A stretch of DNA of 64,000 nt from contig WTXG01000017.1 of assembly GCA_022496185.1 (NCBI GenBank), positions 186,001 through 250,000 on the forward strand, in the 5' to 3' direction. The notes under the pieces were generated by a model. The model had not been told where the DNA came from and did no database searches. It saw only the letters and a program-made list of their open reading frames with translations. The position numbers and the translations under genes were made by a program. Within the stretch, counting starts at the first letter, position 1, and each line of letters starts with the position of its first letter. This stretch comes from Multifurca ochricompacta. Its lineage: Eukaryota; Basidiomycota; Agaricomycetes; Russulales; Russulaceae. Shown here piece after piece: positions 27,656 through 39,067 of the stretch.

Positions 27656-28179
27656 GCCTCTTCTTTACCCAGTCAATGCTTCGACCTGACCGAACGGGAA
27701 GAATCCTACCTTCTTGCCCAGCTTGCCCCGCTACCTGGTCGAGTGCATCTCCCTTCTACCTACTCACACTGTTCACACTGTTCAATCCAACGCCATCTTC
27801 GCTCTTTCACTCTAATTAAGTGTAAGTACACCCTCCGCGCACATGCTTATACTCGACGTTGTCAACATGCTAACCACAGAGTTATTGCATCCTCTAGGTG
27901 GGGTGTGCCCACAACGTTTCCTAGGGTTCTCTTGCAGACAAGTACTTGGCACCTTAAAGAGTGAAGCGCTTGTGGTTTCTTATCCCTATCGCACCTGGTT
28001 CACTGGCACCTGGTTCTTGAGGCTAAAATACCTCTCAGGAAGCCCAGAGTTGGCTCTCTCCGCCGGATCCATCCAAGAATCACGACATCGCATGCAATGC
28101 GCACTACAAGGAAACAATATTGTGGTTTAGGTAGTATCGTATCTTCGACAAGTGGAAGTCGACAGGTTCTCTCTTGTGG

Positions 28180-30930
28180 ATGTGGATTCATGGAAAACGT
28201 ATACTGTTCTTACTCTATACCGTTCGACACCCCCTGATTGGCCTCTTGCTGTCGTAGCGGGCTCGGGGAAGAGGATACTCTGCTTTGACACTTTTCGGCT
28301 GTTTCCACCTCGAGAAACTGATTTGTATGCACACAGCTCTGAAATTCTCTAAGACATCATCTTGCGCGGCTAGGTTGGCGTCCCTGGCTTGTTTTTATAT
28401 TGACTTCCAGGATGCCGATAAACAGAACACCACAACTTACTCCCTTCTTCTCTTCTTATCCAACTTTCTTCTCTATCTAGCCTTTGCTTTGACATGTTCT
28501 TCTCATTGTATCAGGCACACGATGACGGTGCACAAATGACTAGTACTGGAAGCATGACACAATGCCTGAAAGAGATGCTCTGGAAAAGTCCAAATTTAAA
28601 TTATCATTGATGGACTCGACGAATTCATTTCTTGCACCACATCCCGACACCTGGTCTTTTCCAGTCATGGCCTCCCGAAGGATTCAAATGGAATCCTTGC
28701 CCAATGCCAATACTTCCTGACTAAATTCCTCAGCACGACATAACCTGAAGCTGAAGGGCAAACCATTGCTCAACTCCTTGAACTGGACAGAATCCTCCCC
28801 AGTCTTGGCCTCTCCACTGCCTCCCCTCCTGGCCCCCCCTCACTGAAGAGCTTAAGCTCCTCAAGTCCTCCTTGATAGTTCCCTGGCAGTACTTTCCAAG
28901 GAGATGAAGTCTCTTGCAGCAAAAGTTGTCAAGCCCTCAGCCGGCTCCAAGCCAGTGCACGCGAACCCCAACCCTAACCCTTCTCACCCCTCAAATGCCC
29001 TCCCCCTCCCCCCTCCTGCGATCCATCATGCTGCTCTTTCCTCCTTTGCATCAATACTCAAGAATGTGAAACGGTCTTCTGTTGTCATCTCCTCCCCCTC
29101 AACCTGAGGTGCCCCTCAACCCCCTCTGGCCATAAAAAAGTTTACTTAGGAGATTGTTGAGCACCTCAACTCTGTTCTAACCTCAGCTGGTCATCAAGTG
29201 CATTTATCTGCCGCTCGGTGGACTTCTAAAGGCAACTTGGTGCTCACAGCTGGTGCTGACATTACAACCCAGCCCCTCCTGACTGAGGCCCTCAGTTGCT
29301 TCCCATCAGCCTCTGATAAGCCTGTGCCCACCCCTCCCACCCTAATGTTAGGTGGTCTCATATCACTGGGGTCACCGAAGAATCACTCCATGACCTGCCA
29401 TGATGCTCTTGGCAGGAGAACCCTATCTTCCTTCCTAGGTCCGGTCTCCTGACTCCTACCTGCCTGGTTCCAGGTGGGTCCACCCTCAAGGCCCTTTTAG
29501 GACACACGATTTTGTACGTGTTTGGGCACTTGTGCCAAATTCGTAAATAGAAGAACAAGCCACAGGTTTTTTATTTATTTAATCTATTTATATACTACGT
29601 GAGCCGTGAGGCATGTACAGTTGATGTATGTAGTCTTTGTGACCAGTCAACGGAGTGCTTAAGAACTGAAAAGGGGTAATCTCAAGGAGGATGCCAGGAT
29701 ACCTGAGCACCTCAGGGTCACTGACGGCTAAAAAGCTGAGGTGGACTACATGGGGGGATATTGAAAAAGGAGTATGGGATTTTAACTTGTGCAAGGGGTC
29801 TGGGCAGCTTTAGCCCATTGGAGGTCGGTTTTCTTTGGGCTGCTGGGGGTGGGGCTTGCCATCCACGGGAACAGCAGGTTCTTGACCTCGTGAAGGAGCT
29901 TGTTGAACTTTCCCTGCTAAATCTTCGTGTATGTGTGACTACTCGCCTGGAGATTGACATTTGGACCGTCTTTGGTCCTTGACGCTTGAGGCTTTAACAC
30001 CTTTCTGCGTGTCTCTTGACGGTCAAAGTGGGACAAAAGAAAGATATCGTTGATCATGTGAGCACTGTCGCTCACTCTGACCAAACGGAGGACAATAATC
30101 TTGTTATCGAGATGCATTCTGAAAAGAGCGAATGGTTATAGTCAGTCACTCGTAGTCTCCAACAGGTTTCGATGGGGGGTCTTTTGCCAGCTGGAAACTC
30201 TACGCCCCCTCGAAGAGCTGCCGAAATCCTTTGATGAGACATATGATCGCGTTAAGGGACATCAATAAGGTAAATCGAGAACATGCACGTGTTTTCCTTA
30301 AAAAAAACTTGGTCCTGTGGACATAATAGCTTCGGTTCCACTCGTGGCCAAGCGGAGTGACGAGCGAAGGTCGAAGATTTCATCATTTGTTTGTCAGTAC
30401 ATCGATCATCAGGGTTTAATCTCTCGGTGATCAAGCCCGAGGGATTGAGTAAGAGTTGGGATCCACAGTATAGGATCCCCGGTTTGAACCTAGTCATTGC
30501 GCTCTGTAAGCTCACTTCTCGGTTAGTTAAAGCCATCACTGCAAATGGAGATATATCCCGTTATCACTCACCATCCTTGCACAACCCTGCCTGGGTAGGC
30601 CTGTTTGCAACCCAACAACCCAAGGTAGAACTACCCCTGGTGCAACCCGAAGCAGCTCCGCTATACATGGGAGTGCATTTTGATGCAGAGCAGCCTGGAG
30701 GAACCACATCAAGGCGGCCCTGTTGATCAGTGGCTACTCGTAAATTCCCAGCATAGACACAGCCCTCCAGTGCCATCAGGAGGATGTCTCGAGTGCCTAG
30801 GATGACCTGCAGGCACTCTAGCGCTAGTCATCCTAAGCATCCTAAATTTGTAATCTTCCTGATGGCCAATTGCAATGCTCCATGGAAATCTCGAGGTTTC
30901 TAGACTAGTCGAGCACAATGCTGGCTTGCG
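28180..30930 (+). pseudogene. NACHT-ankyrin (NLR-type) pseudogene, copy in arm L
   Basis: Pieces of a STAND/NLR protein follow in order but in broken frames. A P-loop remnant (VAGSGKRILCF, near 28250-28290) comes first, then the NACHT stretch with SLACFYIDFQDADKQN (28370-28430). The part with LVELSLLNLRVCVTTRLEID lies at 29895-29960, beyond the retroelement insert at 28625-29853. Then come helical-region pieces around 30170-30260 and an ankyrin repeat (IAMLHGNLEVSRLVEHNAG, 30870-30930). Such NACHT-ankyrin proteins are abundant in Agaricomycetes and are thought to act in non-self recognition and regulated cell death. Many stops and shifts make this copy a relic. The copies in R1 and R2 help to order the parts. 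Confidence 0.7.
28625..29853 (+). mobile_element. non-LTR retrotransposon (LINE) ORF1-like fragment inserted in the NACHT relic
   Basis: Compared with the R2 copy, L is interrupted after CTCGACGAAT and resumes at GCCATCCACGGG. Inside, the frame at about 29140-29345 reads EIVEHLNSVLTSAGHQVHL, then AARWTSKGNLVLTAGAD, then a Pro-rich segment. This is typical of the gag-like ORF1 of mushroom LINEs. A TAG just before EIVEHL is a CAG-to-TAG-like change, and the block is poor in CG. There are no long terminal repeats. It is a dead, 5'-region fragment. Confidence 0.55.
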
Positions 30931-31349
30931 TCATAATTTCAGTTGCTGAAGACATGATTGCGTCAAGCTTGTACTATTATTGATGGGGCAAGGCGCGATG
31001 GTAGATGTGCGGGACAGGACGCTGCACTTGTACGCACTTACTCAGCTCGTGCTTCGAAATACGTACGCGATGGCAGGCTCACGATATGACAATGTTGATG
31101 CTTGATGAACGCAGCTGAGGTTAGAAAACTAATGATATTGCGCGTGGTAAAGAAGTGTAAGTTACAGGAAAAGTGTCCTATGAAGGATTGTAATGTTCCA
31201 GTCACCTTGATCCGTTCCCGTCTCAATTCAATCCAACTGCGGAGGCAGCTTAGTTCAAGCAAAAAACCCCTATGTCTGGGAGGATAAATAGAATCGGGTG
31301 CGGGACGTTCGACCTTAACCATCTCACAACCCAAACCGCATTCTAAAAC

Positions 31350-32380
31350 ATGTCCGGGTACAAGAATTTCGCTGTTGTAGGCGCTGGCAGCACCGGTAGC
31401 TTCATTATCCGCCAGCTCTTGAAGGACAAGTCTGCAGGCATTGTTGACAATGTCGTCGTGCTCACTCGCGAGGTTCGGTCGATTACCTGGCTCATTTAGT
31501 TAATCTATATGGCTCACTCACTCATCCTTCATCGTCAGGGATCCAAAACCACTGTTGACGGAGACGCCAAATTGATCCCGGTTGACTACTCAAACAAGGT
31601 ATCCGTCAAGAACGCACTAGTCGGCGTGGACGTTGTCATTTCAACGCTCGCCTCGACCGTTCTTCACCTACAAGTGGGACTCGCAGAAGCCGCGAAGGAG
31701 GCGGGTGCCAAGCTTTTCGTCCCATCTGAATTTGGAGCACAAACAGAAGGGGAAACCGAAGGTTTCTTGGGCTTTAAGGCTAGCATTCAAACCCAACTGA
31801 AGGCTGTGGGCCTCCCGTATACCCTGTTTTACACTGGAGGATTCGCAGATTTCATTTGGACATCGTACGCATCATTTTATCCCCCCACCATTTAATCGTT
31901 GGATTGAAAGTGGACCGGGACAGTTACTTTGGACTCGATATCAAGAGCGGGAAAGCGACCATCGGTGGCGAAGGCAAAAAGCAGAATGTGTTCACCTCCC
32001 GAGTCGACATTGCGCGATATGTTTCTTATATCCTGACCCATCTGCCAGCTGAACAGCTGAACTATCGTTCGTTTACCTTGGTCGGGGACACAAAGGTTTG
32101 TTCACAAAGAAAGATCGCATGGATGGCTACTAACGGAGTCTGGAAATAGTCGTTCAATGAGGTATTCAGAGAATATGAAGCAAAGACTGGCAAGAAGTTG
32201 GAGGTGACTAATGTACCCGTTTCGGAGCTTGATACGCGATTGGCGGCCAACCCCAGAGACATTTTCGCGATCTTGCACAAGGCGTGGTCGACGGGACCAG
32301 AGCCGAAGAAAGAGAACGACAACCACTTGTATCCTGGCTGGAATCCGTCGTCTCTACTTGACAATATACCGGTCGCATGA
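31350..32380 (+). CDS. NmrA-like / isoflavone-reductase-like NAD(P)-binding protein, copy L
   Basis: Four exons: 31350-31472, 31539-31864, 31924-32095 and 32150-32380, giving 283 residues. The N-terminus reads FAVVGAGSTGSFIIRQLL with a G-x-G-x-x-G Rossmann motif for NAD(P). VDVVISTLASTVLHLQVGLAEAA and LFVPSEFG are family landmarks of the atypical short-chain (NmrA/PCBER) group, as is the later FTSRVDIARYVSYILTHLPAEQL. Known relatives are redox-sensing regulators or reductases of phenolic compounds; I cannot tell which applies. All phases close and no lesion is present. The copy at 54039-55069 is nearly identical and the one at 58895-59920 is more diverged. It is convergent with the SLATT gene. 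Confidence 0.85.
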
Positions 32381-33010
32381 AAGACACGGTTGTATGATAC
32401 ACGAATGAATGTGAATGTGCATAGTCAATAGTCAATAGTCAGTGTTTGATTGAGACGCATGCGACTCTAATCTTCTCTTGATCTTGAGCTGGCCATGCGA
32501 CAAAGTGTGAGGTATACGGTCGAAGAGCGAAGTTTATTGTGAATACGATGCTGCGATCGTCGTTGCATCCATCTTGCACGCGTCTGACCTTCGCACTCAT
32601 CGCAATGCGAACGGATGTGATGAGCCCCATCCAGCGCTGCGATTCTTAACGTCTCTCATTCCCTATGCCCGCGCATAACCCCTGCCCCTGTATTATTTTC
32701 TGAGGATCATATGAGACTGACCTGATCAGTTCACAACTCATCCCAGAACGCGCTCGTGGCGGACAAGCACCTTGATCGCAGCTGCGTACTAACTACCCAC
32801 AGAAATAAATGCAACCCAACCCAACGCGAGGGAAGAGACGCGAGGAAAAGAAATTGTTATTATTATTATTACGACAGGGTCAGCCAGAACCTTCAATGAC
32901 AATGCAAAACATTTATCTTGATCCGACTTGTCTATCCCTTCCTCCCGGAGAGAAGGAAACGTGTGTTCAGTGCATGCAGACTTATGAGATGACGAGGACA
33001 ACAACAAGAA
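32381..33010. other. region between the NmrA-like and SLATT genes (arm L)
   Basis: This non-coding stretch recurs at 53430-54000 and 62940-63960. It contains the repeated element GACTATTGACTAT next to the NmrA stop codon, present in all three copies in one form or another. I see no gene in it. Confidence 0.5.
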
Positions 33011-34398
33011 TTAGACGATCGAGTGACCCAAAGGAGTGTTTGCCCTTGTGCTTGCATTTCGCGGCGGAGCGCCTCGATCGAATGTAGACTCCATAAGGCC
33101 ATGAGAAATATCGATGCCTGGATACTGTTGTTGTTGGTTCTGCTGCTGCTGCTGCTTCTGGGGGACCATATCAATGCCGCGGTCGGGTCCTTTTCCAGGA
33201 GCTGCTGCGTTTCCACCTGCTCCCATCCCCACACTCATTACACCATTCTTGCCCATACCCGCTCCACCACGAGCACCGACACCTACAGGACCGGATCCCA
33301 TGTCCTCCCCTATCGCCACGCTCCCAGCCGGGTTCCCAAGCATCCCCTCGAGACCAAGCCGGAACCCCTCGATACGCTCGTCGAGTGCATGGCCCACTTT
33401 GTGTCCGTGGTCCAGTTTGAACGCGTGTACTTCTCGCAAGAACTGGTTCAGGGACTTGGCCCGCAAAAGCGACAACTCGGGTTCGTTTGTACCCCGCGTA
33501 CGGGCCAGGTATGATGCCGCGATAGTCGACGCGCCGCCGAGGACAGATATCGCCACAGATGACTGTAGCCGTCAGGTAGAAATTCCCACTTCTGGCACGA
33601 GCAAATCATGTATGTATTCACGTACTGACTTGCCAGAGAGGGCTGCACCGAGACCGGTGGTAAGCGCGCCGAGCACGACTTGGATCCCGATCGCGACATT
33701 GATAGAGTAGCCTGTCATCTTGGCTGCATGCATGGATGACGACATGATATATGATCAACTGTACGGCGGAGGATAGGTAATTATACGTACCTCGCTTTGC
33801 AGCCTTGTCCCTCTCATCTGTGGCAGCGTCGATCGTCGGCTGAAGCCTCTCGCTGATCGTCATTTCGCGTTTCTATTATAGAGAAAACAACGCGCATATA
33901 TGCGCCAAAAGAGAGTGTGTGGGTGAGAAAGAGAAACGGTGCCGTTCTTACCTGACGGGTTTCCTTTTCCTCTGGCACGATCCAACTCGTGTCAGGTACC
34001 AAATACGAATCATCACCCAACGATCGTAGGTGTCGAGCACGCGAACGCGAGTGCGGGGGTGGTGCTGGTGGCAGGGAATGAACGCTGTCAGAGATACGAC
34101 CGAGATTTTCAGCGCCGGACAGCGCAAGCGAAGTTTGTTCCTCGTAGGCTCTAGGAGACAATGACCGTCGATGCGGTTCATGATAGCTCACGCGTTGAGA
34201 AGGTGCACGCAGAGTGGGTACGTCGAGTACTTGCTGAGGTTGCGTTTGAGTTTCCGATTCCGATTGAACAACCAATGTTGGCTGTGTTGTTGCGACGGTA
34301 ACAGTAGCTTGCTGTGGGTTGTTGCTCATCTGGGCCTGTGCTTGTCGTTGTACACGAGATGTTGTCGAGGTCATGGATGAATGAATTCCAATCGACAT
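33011..34398 (-). CDS. fungal SLATT-domain two-transmembrane protein, intact copy
   Basis: Four exons: 34398-33952, 33872-33791, 33711-33626 and 33562-33011, giving 388 residues. The first 150 residues are disordered (Gln, Ser, Thr, Pro-rich). Exon 2 is a charged helix (TISERLQPTIDAATDERDKA). Two transmembrane helices follow: INVAIGIQVVLGALTTGLG in exon 3 and VAISVLGGASTIAASYLARTRG in exon 4. NEPELSLLRAKSLNQFLREV continues the SLATT helix. This layout matches the fungal SLATT family, whose bacterial relatives are predicted pore-forming effectors of nucleotide-sensing conflict systems. The C-terminus is Gly-rich, then poly-Gln/Asn (QQQQQNQQQQ). The start is uncertain (34398 or 34374). It sits beside an NLR relic, and its R1 copy is broken. 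Confidence 0.8.
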
Positions 34399-34755
34399 CG
34401 AATAGAATGACTCTACTCGTGACTTGAACACCAGCACCAGTACCCTAAGTATACTCCGAGAAAGGGACTAGAGTGTCGCAAGTTGGTGCACCTTTTTTCC
34501 TCTCCATGGTGGGACAGAAATGCGGTTCGGGCCATGGAAATGGGATGGCCTTGACCACAGTATAGCCGGTCGCGGTGATATAGTTGGTGCACGTGCACGT
34601 GATTACATTCGTCGTTCCTGAGAAATGCTTGATTGAGTGAGTATGCTAACGTGATTTCAACCCACTGATCATCCAGAGAATAAATAATAATATAAGGTCT
34701 CTAGCATGAGTAACAAAGACCATGTAGATCTATTATATATCGATATTCATCACCG

Positions 34756-35298
34756 CTACGACCGACCATACGATACTTTACCACTCTCAAGAGAGACCAC
34801 AGGGTACATGTTGCTCACAGCCGGACGCTGCGCCTCTTCTACATCCGGAAACCGTCCTCGAATATAGTTCCCCAAACTCTTCGGCTCCAACTTTGGGAGA
34901 CTGATCGACCGACCCTCGCAAAGACGCAACAGCGCAAGCACCACATATCTTTCCGTATCGTACGGGATGTCCTCATCACCCTGAACTTCAAACCGGTCTA
35001 CCTCAGACGCGAGGTTGCTTTTCGAGATCGATGTCTGCATCTTGTTCATCGTCATCGACACTCGAGTCACATGTACGATACCGGAAAAGAGCGCGATTTG
35101 GTTAAAGGCGGATGGAGACGAGTCACAGGGTGTCCAGGATGCTCCCCATCCGTTCACAGTCTCGACTGCGGTGCTGCACCATACGTGACCCTCGAAGAGT
35201 GGGTTGTCCGAGAGCACGAGAACCCATTGTGTTGGGAATGCAGGGTGGGAGTAAAAGGCAACACCGATGTGGCATGTAGAAGATTTCTTGCGAGTCAT
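34756..35298 (-). CDS. unknown 180-residue protein, intact copy in arm L
   Basis: Single-exon gene of 180 residues with no signal peptide or transmembrane segment. It has a compact globular look, with TQWVLVLSDNPLFEG, VWCSTAVETVNGW, SEVDRFEVQGDED, YVVLALLRLCEG and a C-terminal MYPVVSLESGKV. I recall similar uncharacterised proteins in mushrooms but cannot name a domain. It lies upstream of the SLATT gene on the same strand, 357 bp away. The two genes were duplicated together, and the R1 copy lost its last 28 residues through one missing base. About 390 bp of upstream sequence are shared between L and R1, so the promoter was copied too. Confidence 0.7.
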   Translation of the reverse strand: MTRKKSSTCHIGVAFYSHPAFPTQWVLVLSDNPLFEGHVWCSTAVETVNGWGASWTPCDSSPSAFNQIALFSGIVHVTRVSMTMNKMQTSISKSNLASEVDRFEVQGDEDIPYDTERYVVLALLRLCEGRSISLPKLEPKSLGNYIRGRFPDVEEAQRPAVSNMYPVVSLESGKVSYGRS

Positions 35299-35700
35299 AA
35301 TTCTGAGTTTCTGAGAGAAGGGGGTCTCTTTTTATCTTTTTCCATTTTTTCAGTTGTATGGTAGTTGTGGATAGGAATTGCGGCCAGAATGAAAAACAAC
35401 GGGTTCGAAAGGAACAGCCGCAAGTTTAGAGAGGATTTGACTAGCTAGCCGAGAGTCTGACGACGCGTAGGCGCGGTTGTTTTGAGATGTCACCCATAAG
35501 ATGAAAGACCAAGTGCGATTTCGTTGTGCAGAGAGAGGGAGTGTGACCGACCCGGATACGAGCCACGCAGCCACAGGCTACAGGCCACAGCTTAACCGGA
35601 CAGCCGGACCGTTGTCCCCCTTGTGGCTCTGCTTGTGGATGTGGACATCCACCTCCACGATACTAATTTGACCGTCACTTTGCACGTTTAATACGACTTG

Positions 35701-36962
35701 TTTAATTTTGATAATCCTCCACATTCTCTGGTCGTTGGCTCTCTCCCAGTTACGGTGGCAGTCTCTTGTCTTCATTCTCGTCTCAGAGCTTTCCTGCCTC
35801 TCGAAAAGCCAAATGATTCCTCACCTAGCATGATTCTAATCCCATTCTCTGTTCCGTCAAGGCATCTCCCTAACACACACCCTTGTTTTTTCTGTCCGTT
35901 GCACATGGAAATAATTAACCATTGGTAGCTATCCATTCCTGCCCCATTTTTGAGAGCTTTGCGCCTGGATGAGCAGTGTGATGGAGGTAGCGCGGATAAG
36001 TGGATTATTGACGGATAAGCTACTAAATATAGATAACCAATTTTGTGTGGTCTGTAGTCAAAAACCGAAGTGAGGTGAAACTTACATGAACATGATATTA
36101 TATTTTATGCATATGCGTAAAAGAAGCCATCCAGTTCTCAACAAATCCGGTCGTTACCTATTTAATTAGCCTTTACCCAGGGATAATGTCAGCTACACAG
36201 CTACACGCGAGGCAAAGATACACTTCGGTTATGAATGGTCAAAACCGAAGTAAAAAAACACACAAATAAACACAGAGAAAATCGTCCTTAAGTACTGTGC
36301 CATGGTCAGCACGCACCGGCAACCCGGTCATCTCTGATCCGGTCCGGCCCACCTCGATCCATCCGCGTCCTAAACATCTCATCTTGCTTGACGAACAGAG
36401 CAGGATCGTCAACCACGACACTTTACTCTCGTAGACCTGCTAATCACATTCTTTTAACTTGTGTGGCAGGTACCTCATTGATGTTGGGGAAAGCAAATCT
36501 GTACGAGTTATTTTCTCCAATGTTACCTTCCTGTCTGTGATGTGACCAAATTTGCCATCGTCCGTCCTCCCCCCTGCTCAGCCCTGCTCACCTTTGCTGT
36601 TCAACTCTGACGCATTCAGATTACATCTCACTGTAGAGTCTAACGTGTTTGACCTGTGTGGGTTTCTGCTAGTTTGGTGCTCCTCCCCGTTGATGCAATT
36701 TTCTCTTGTCTTCCCTATCAAATATATAATTTCGATCTGACTCGGACTCGGACTCGGATGGGATTGTCACCATCAATATTGGTTCTTTCGCTTATTTATT
36801 CCCACACGAAACGCATATAAAACTGCTTTACAGGAGCCCCCAAGGGCGACTCTTCCTCCTGGCAGTAACTTCCCGTAAACCATATCGTTCCACCCACCCA
36901 CCTACTTGCTGCTTATATCCCATTTGTCCACTCTTGTGTTTTACTGCGTGACGGCTTCAACT
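35701..36962. other. intergenic region with small hairpins
   Basis: This is unique sequence between arm L and the epoxide hydrolase. It contains imperfect palindromes built on ACTTCGGTT...AACCGAAGT (36222-36253) and a related half-site at 36060-36075. A short stretch (36325-36355, around CTGATCCGGTCCGGCC) recurs near 60918-60945, and there is a triple CGGACT repeat at 36742-36758. No gene is visible. Confidence 0.5.
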
Positions 36963-38641
36963 ATGTCCTCCGAGAGTCCATTCCAAATCACCGTGCCGGA
37001 TGATGAGATCGAACTCCTTCAACGCAAACTGGCTGACACCCGCTTCCCCGATGAGCTCGACAACGCCGGTTGGGATTACGGCGTCCCTCTCTCTGACTTG
37101 AAGCGCCTGGTCGAGAAGTGGAAGGGCGACTACGACTGGCGCGCGCACGAACGCGAGCTCAACAAACTCCCGATGTTTACCCGTGACATCGAGGTTGAAG
37201 GGTTCGGAGTCTTGAACGTCCATTATGTACACAAGAGAAGTGAGGTAGATGGCGCGATCCCATTACTTTTTGTGCACGGCTGTACGTTTATTAATATCCC
37301 GCCCTCGATCTCCTGGCGTTGTTAGGCTGACAAATCCGTGGATGTTCACTAAGGGCCTGGTAGCATCATCGAAGTGACAAAGATATTGCCATTGCTGACG
37401 GCGAATGAGCCTGGACATCCATCTTTTCACGTCGTAGCGCCCAGTCTTCCGGGATTCGCATGGTCTCAGGGGGCTTCCAATCGGGGGTTTCGTGAAAAGC
37501 AGTACACGGAGGTAGGTTTTGGGGCACCGTCGCCTTACGCCTTACGCCTTCCCGTGCTTACATGGAAAATTTAAATCACAAGCTATTGAACAAGCTAATG
37601 CTTTCTCTCGGATACTCTGAATATGTGACTCAAGGTGGCGATTGGGGCCGTTATGTGAGTGTTTTTTTCTTTTGCTTCCTCTTACTCTGGCGGAAATCAC
37701 GCTAATTCGACGACGTACCTAGTTGACACGTGTCTTAGCATTTGAGCATGCCCCTAAGCACGTCAAGGCGTTGCATACTAACTTTGCTCGGTAAGGGTGT
37801 GTTCTAGATCCCGTTCCACTGGGTTATCTCACCTCGTATATATATACTGTATTTGTACTACTGCTCACTTGCACCAGTGCCGGTCCGATCTCCTTCTGGA
37901 ACAACCCGATACAGTACATCAAACACCTCATCACTCCATATTCACCGCGCGAGCTCCAAGACTCGGCGATCCGTAAGAAGTTCGAGACGGTTGGCCACGG
38001 GTATTTCGTTCTGCAAGCGACCCGTCCGCAAACGTTGGGGCACAGCCTCGCAGATTCGCCAGTTGGGTTACTCGCGTGGATATACGACAAACTTGTCCAA
38101 TGGACAGACTCTTACCCCTGGACGGACGAAGAAAGTATGTTGCGTCTGGCAGCAGCCAGACAATTTTGTTCCCTTTTCATTACTTCTGACACGTGGGGGT
38201 GTTCCTTAATTATAGTTTTGACTTGGATATCCATCTATTGGTTCTCACGCGCTGGACCGGCAGCATCGGTGAGGATATATCTGGAATTGAGAGGAGCAGC
38301 AAGTCAAAGCGCGGCGGCGCGCAAAATGCCACCGATACCCGTCGGCGTATCCTTCTTCCCAAAGGAAATTGGCAATTCGCCTAAAGCGTCAGTATCCTAT
38401 CTCATTTTCATTTTATTTATTTTTTTTTGTCCCATTTTTTTGTACAATGGTTGTTCTAAACGGAGAACACATCCATAGGTTTCTTCGCGCAGAGTCGAAT
38501 GTCGTGTTCGAGTCGGAGCACGCTGCGGGCGGGCACTTTGCGGCGTATGAAAAGCCAGAGGCGCTCGTAGACGATCTGAGACGGATGTTCGGGAAAGGTG
38601 GGCCTGCGGCTGGCGTCGTTCCTGGCCACGACGGCTATTAA
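36963..38641 (+). CDS. epoxide hydrolase (EHN/microsomal type alpha/beta hydrolase)
   Basis: Seven exons: 36963-37281, 37354-37511, 37583-37654, 37723-37790, 37878-38134, 38216-38387 and 38479-38641, giving 402 residues. The N-terminal EHN domain begins [20 protein letters not shown]. Splicing exons 1 and 2 restores the oxyanion-hole motif HGWPGS. The nucleophile Asp lies in [10 protein letters not shown] late [15 protein letters not shown] carries the His of the catalytic triad. The family opens epoxides to diols, in detoxification or secondary metabolism. The gene appears intact. It is the first gene of the single-copy spacer between the duplicated arms. Confidence 0.88.
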
Positions 38642-39067
38642 GGCCCCTTGCTTGGATGCGGAGGGATGGTAAGGTTGTGCAATTTACAGATAAAATAATT
38701 TTGTGCGTTGTACACTGCGACTCCTAAGCGGCGGCTATTCTCCATAATTATCGTTCTGTTTAACCAACCTGGTGTCCAATCGGGTCTAGTAGAAAGACAA
38801 CCTATAACCGGGTGGTAGTGACGCTACTACGCTTCAAGGGGTAGCGGACGGTTTCCGAATACGAATAATGCCGGAACCGCTTCATAATACTTTTTATGAA
38901 AAAAGAAAATAGTGAGAAGCGAAAAGGAAAAGCGAACAAATTCTAATTCAACTGTCGAGCCCTACTACGCATACGCATGACTACCTACCAGAAACAAGCA
39001 GAATCCTACATTACAAATGCGCAGATGCACTCAGGGCCATATTGCTCGTATCATCATCTTTTCCTTC

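Larger units (their letters stand above)
27656..35700 (+). repeat. left arm (L) of a large inverted segmental duplication
   Basis: Reading L forward gives the same series of modules as reading the right side of the window backward. L 27.66-28.5 matches 62.77-61.8, L 29.85-30.95 matches 61.6-60.24 and 56.6-55.48, L 31.35-32.38 (NmrA) matches 55.07-54.04 and 59.92-58.90, L 32.4-34.4 (SLATT) matches 53.94-52.38, and L 34.75-35.70 matches 51.95-51.03. The only large L-specific insert is the retroelement fragment at 28625-29853. Boundaries are judged by eye and good to some tens of bases. Confidence 0.85.

Noticed and set aside
33114..33710. A 198-residue plus-strand open frame antisense to the SLATT gene
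   Set aside because: It is the Cys/Pro-rich shadow of the SLATT coding strand, whose splice structure and family match are clear.
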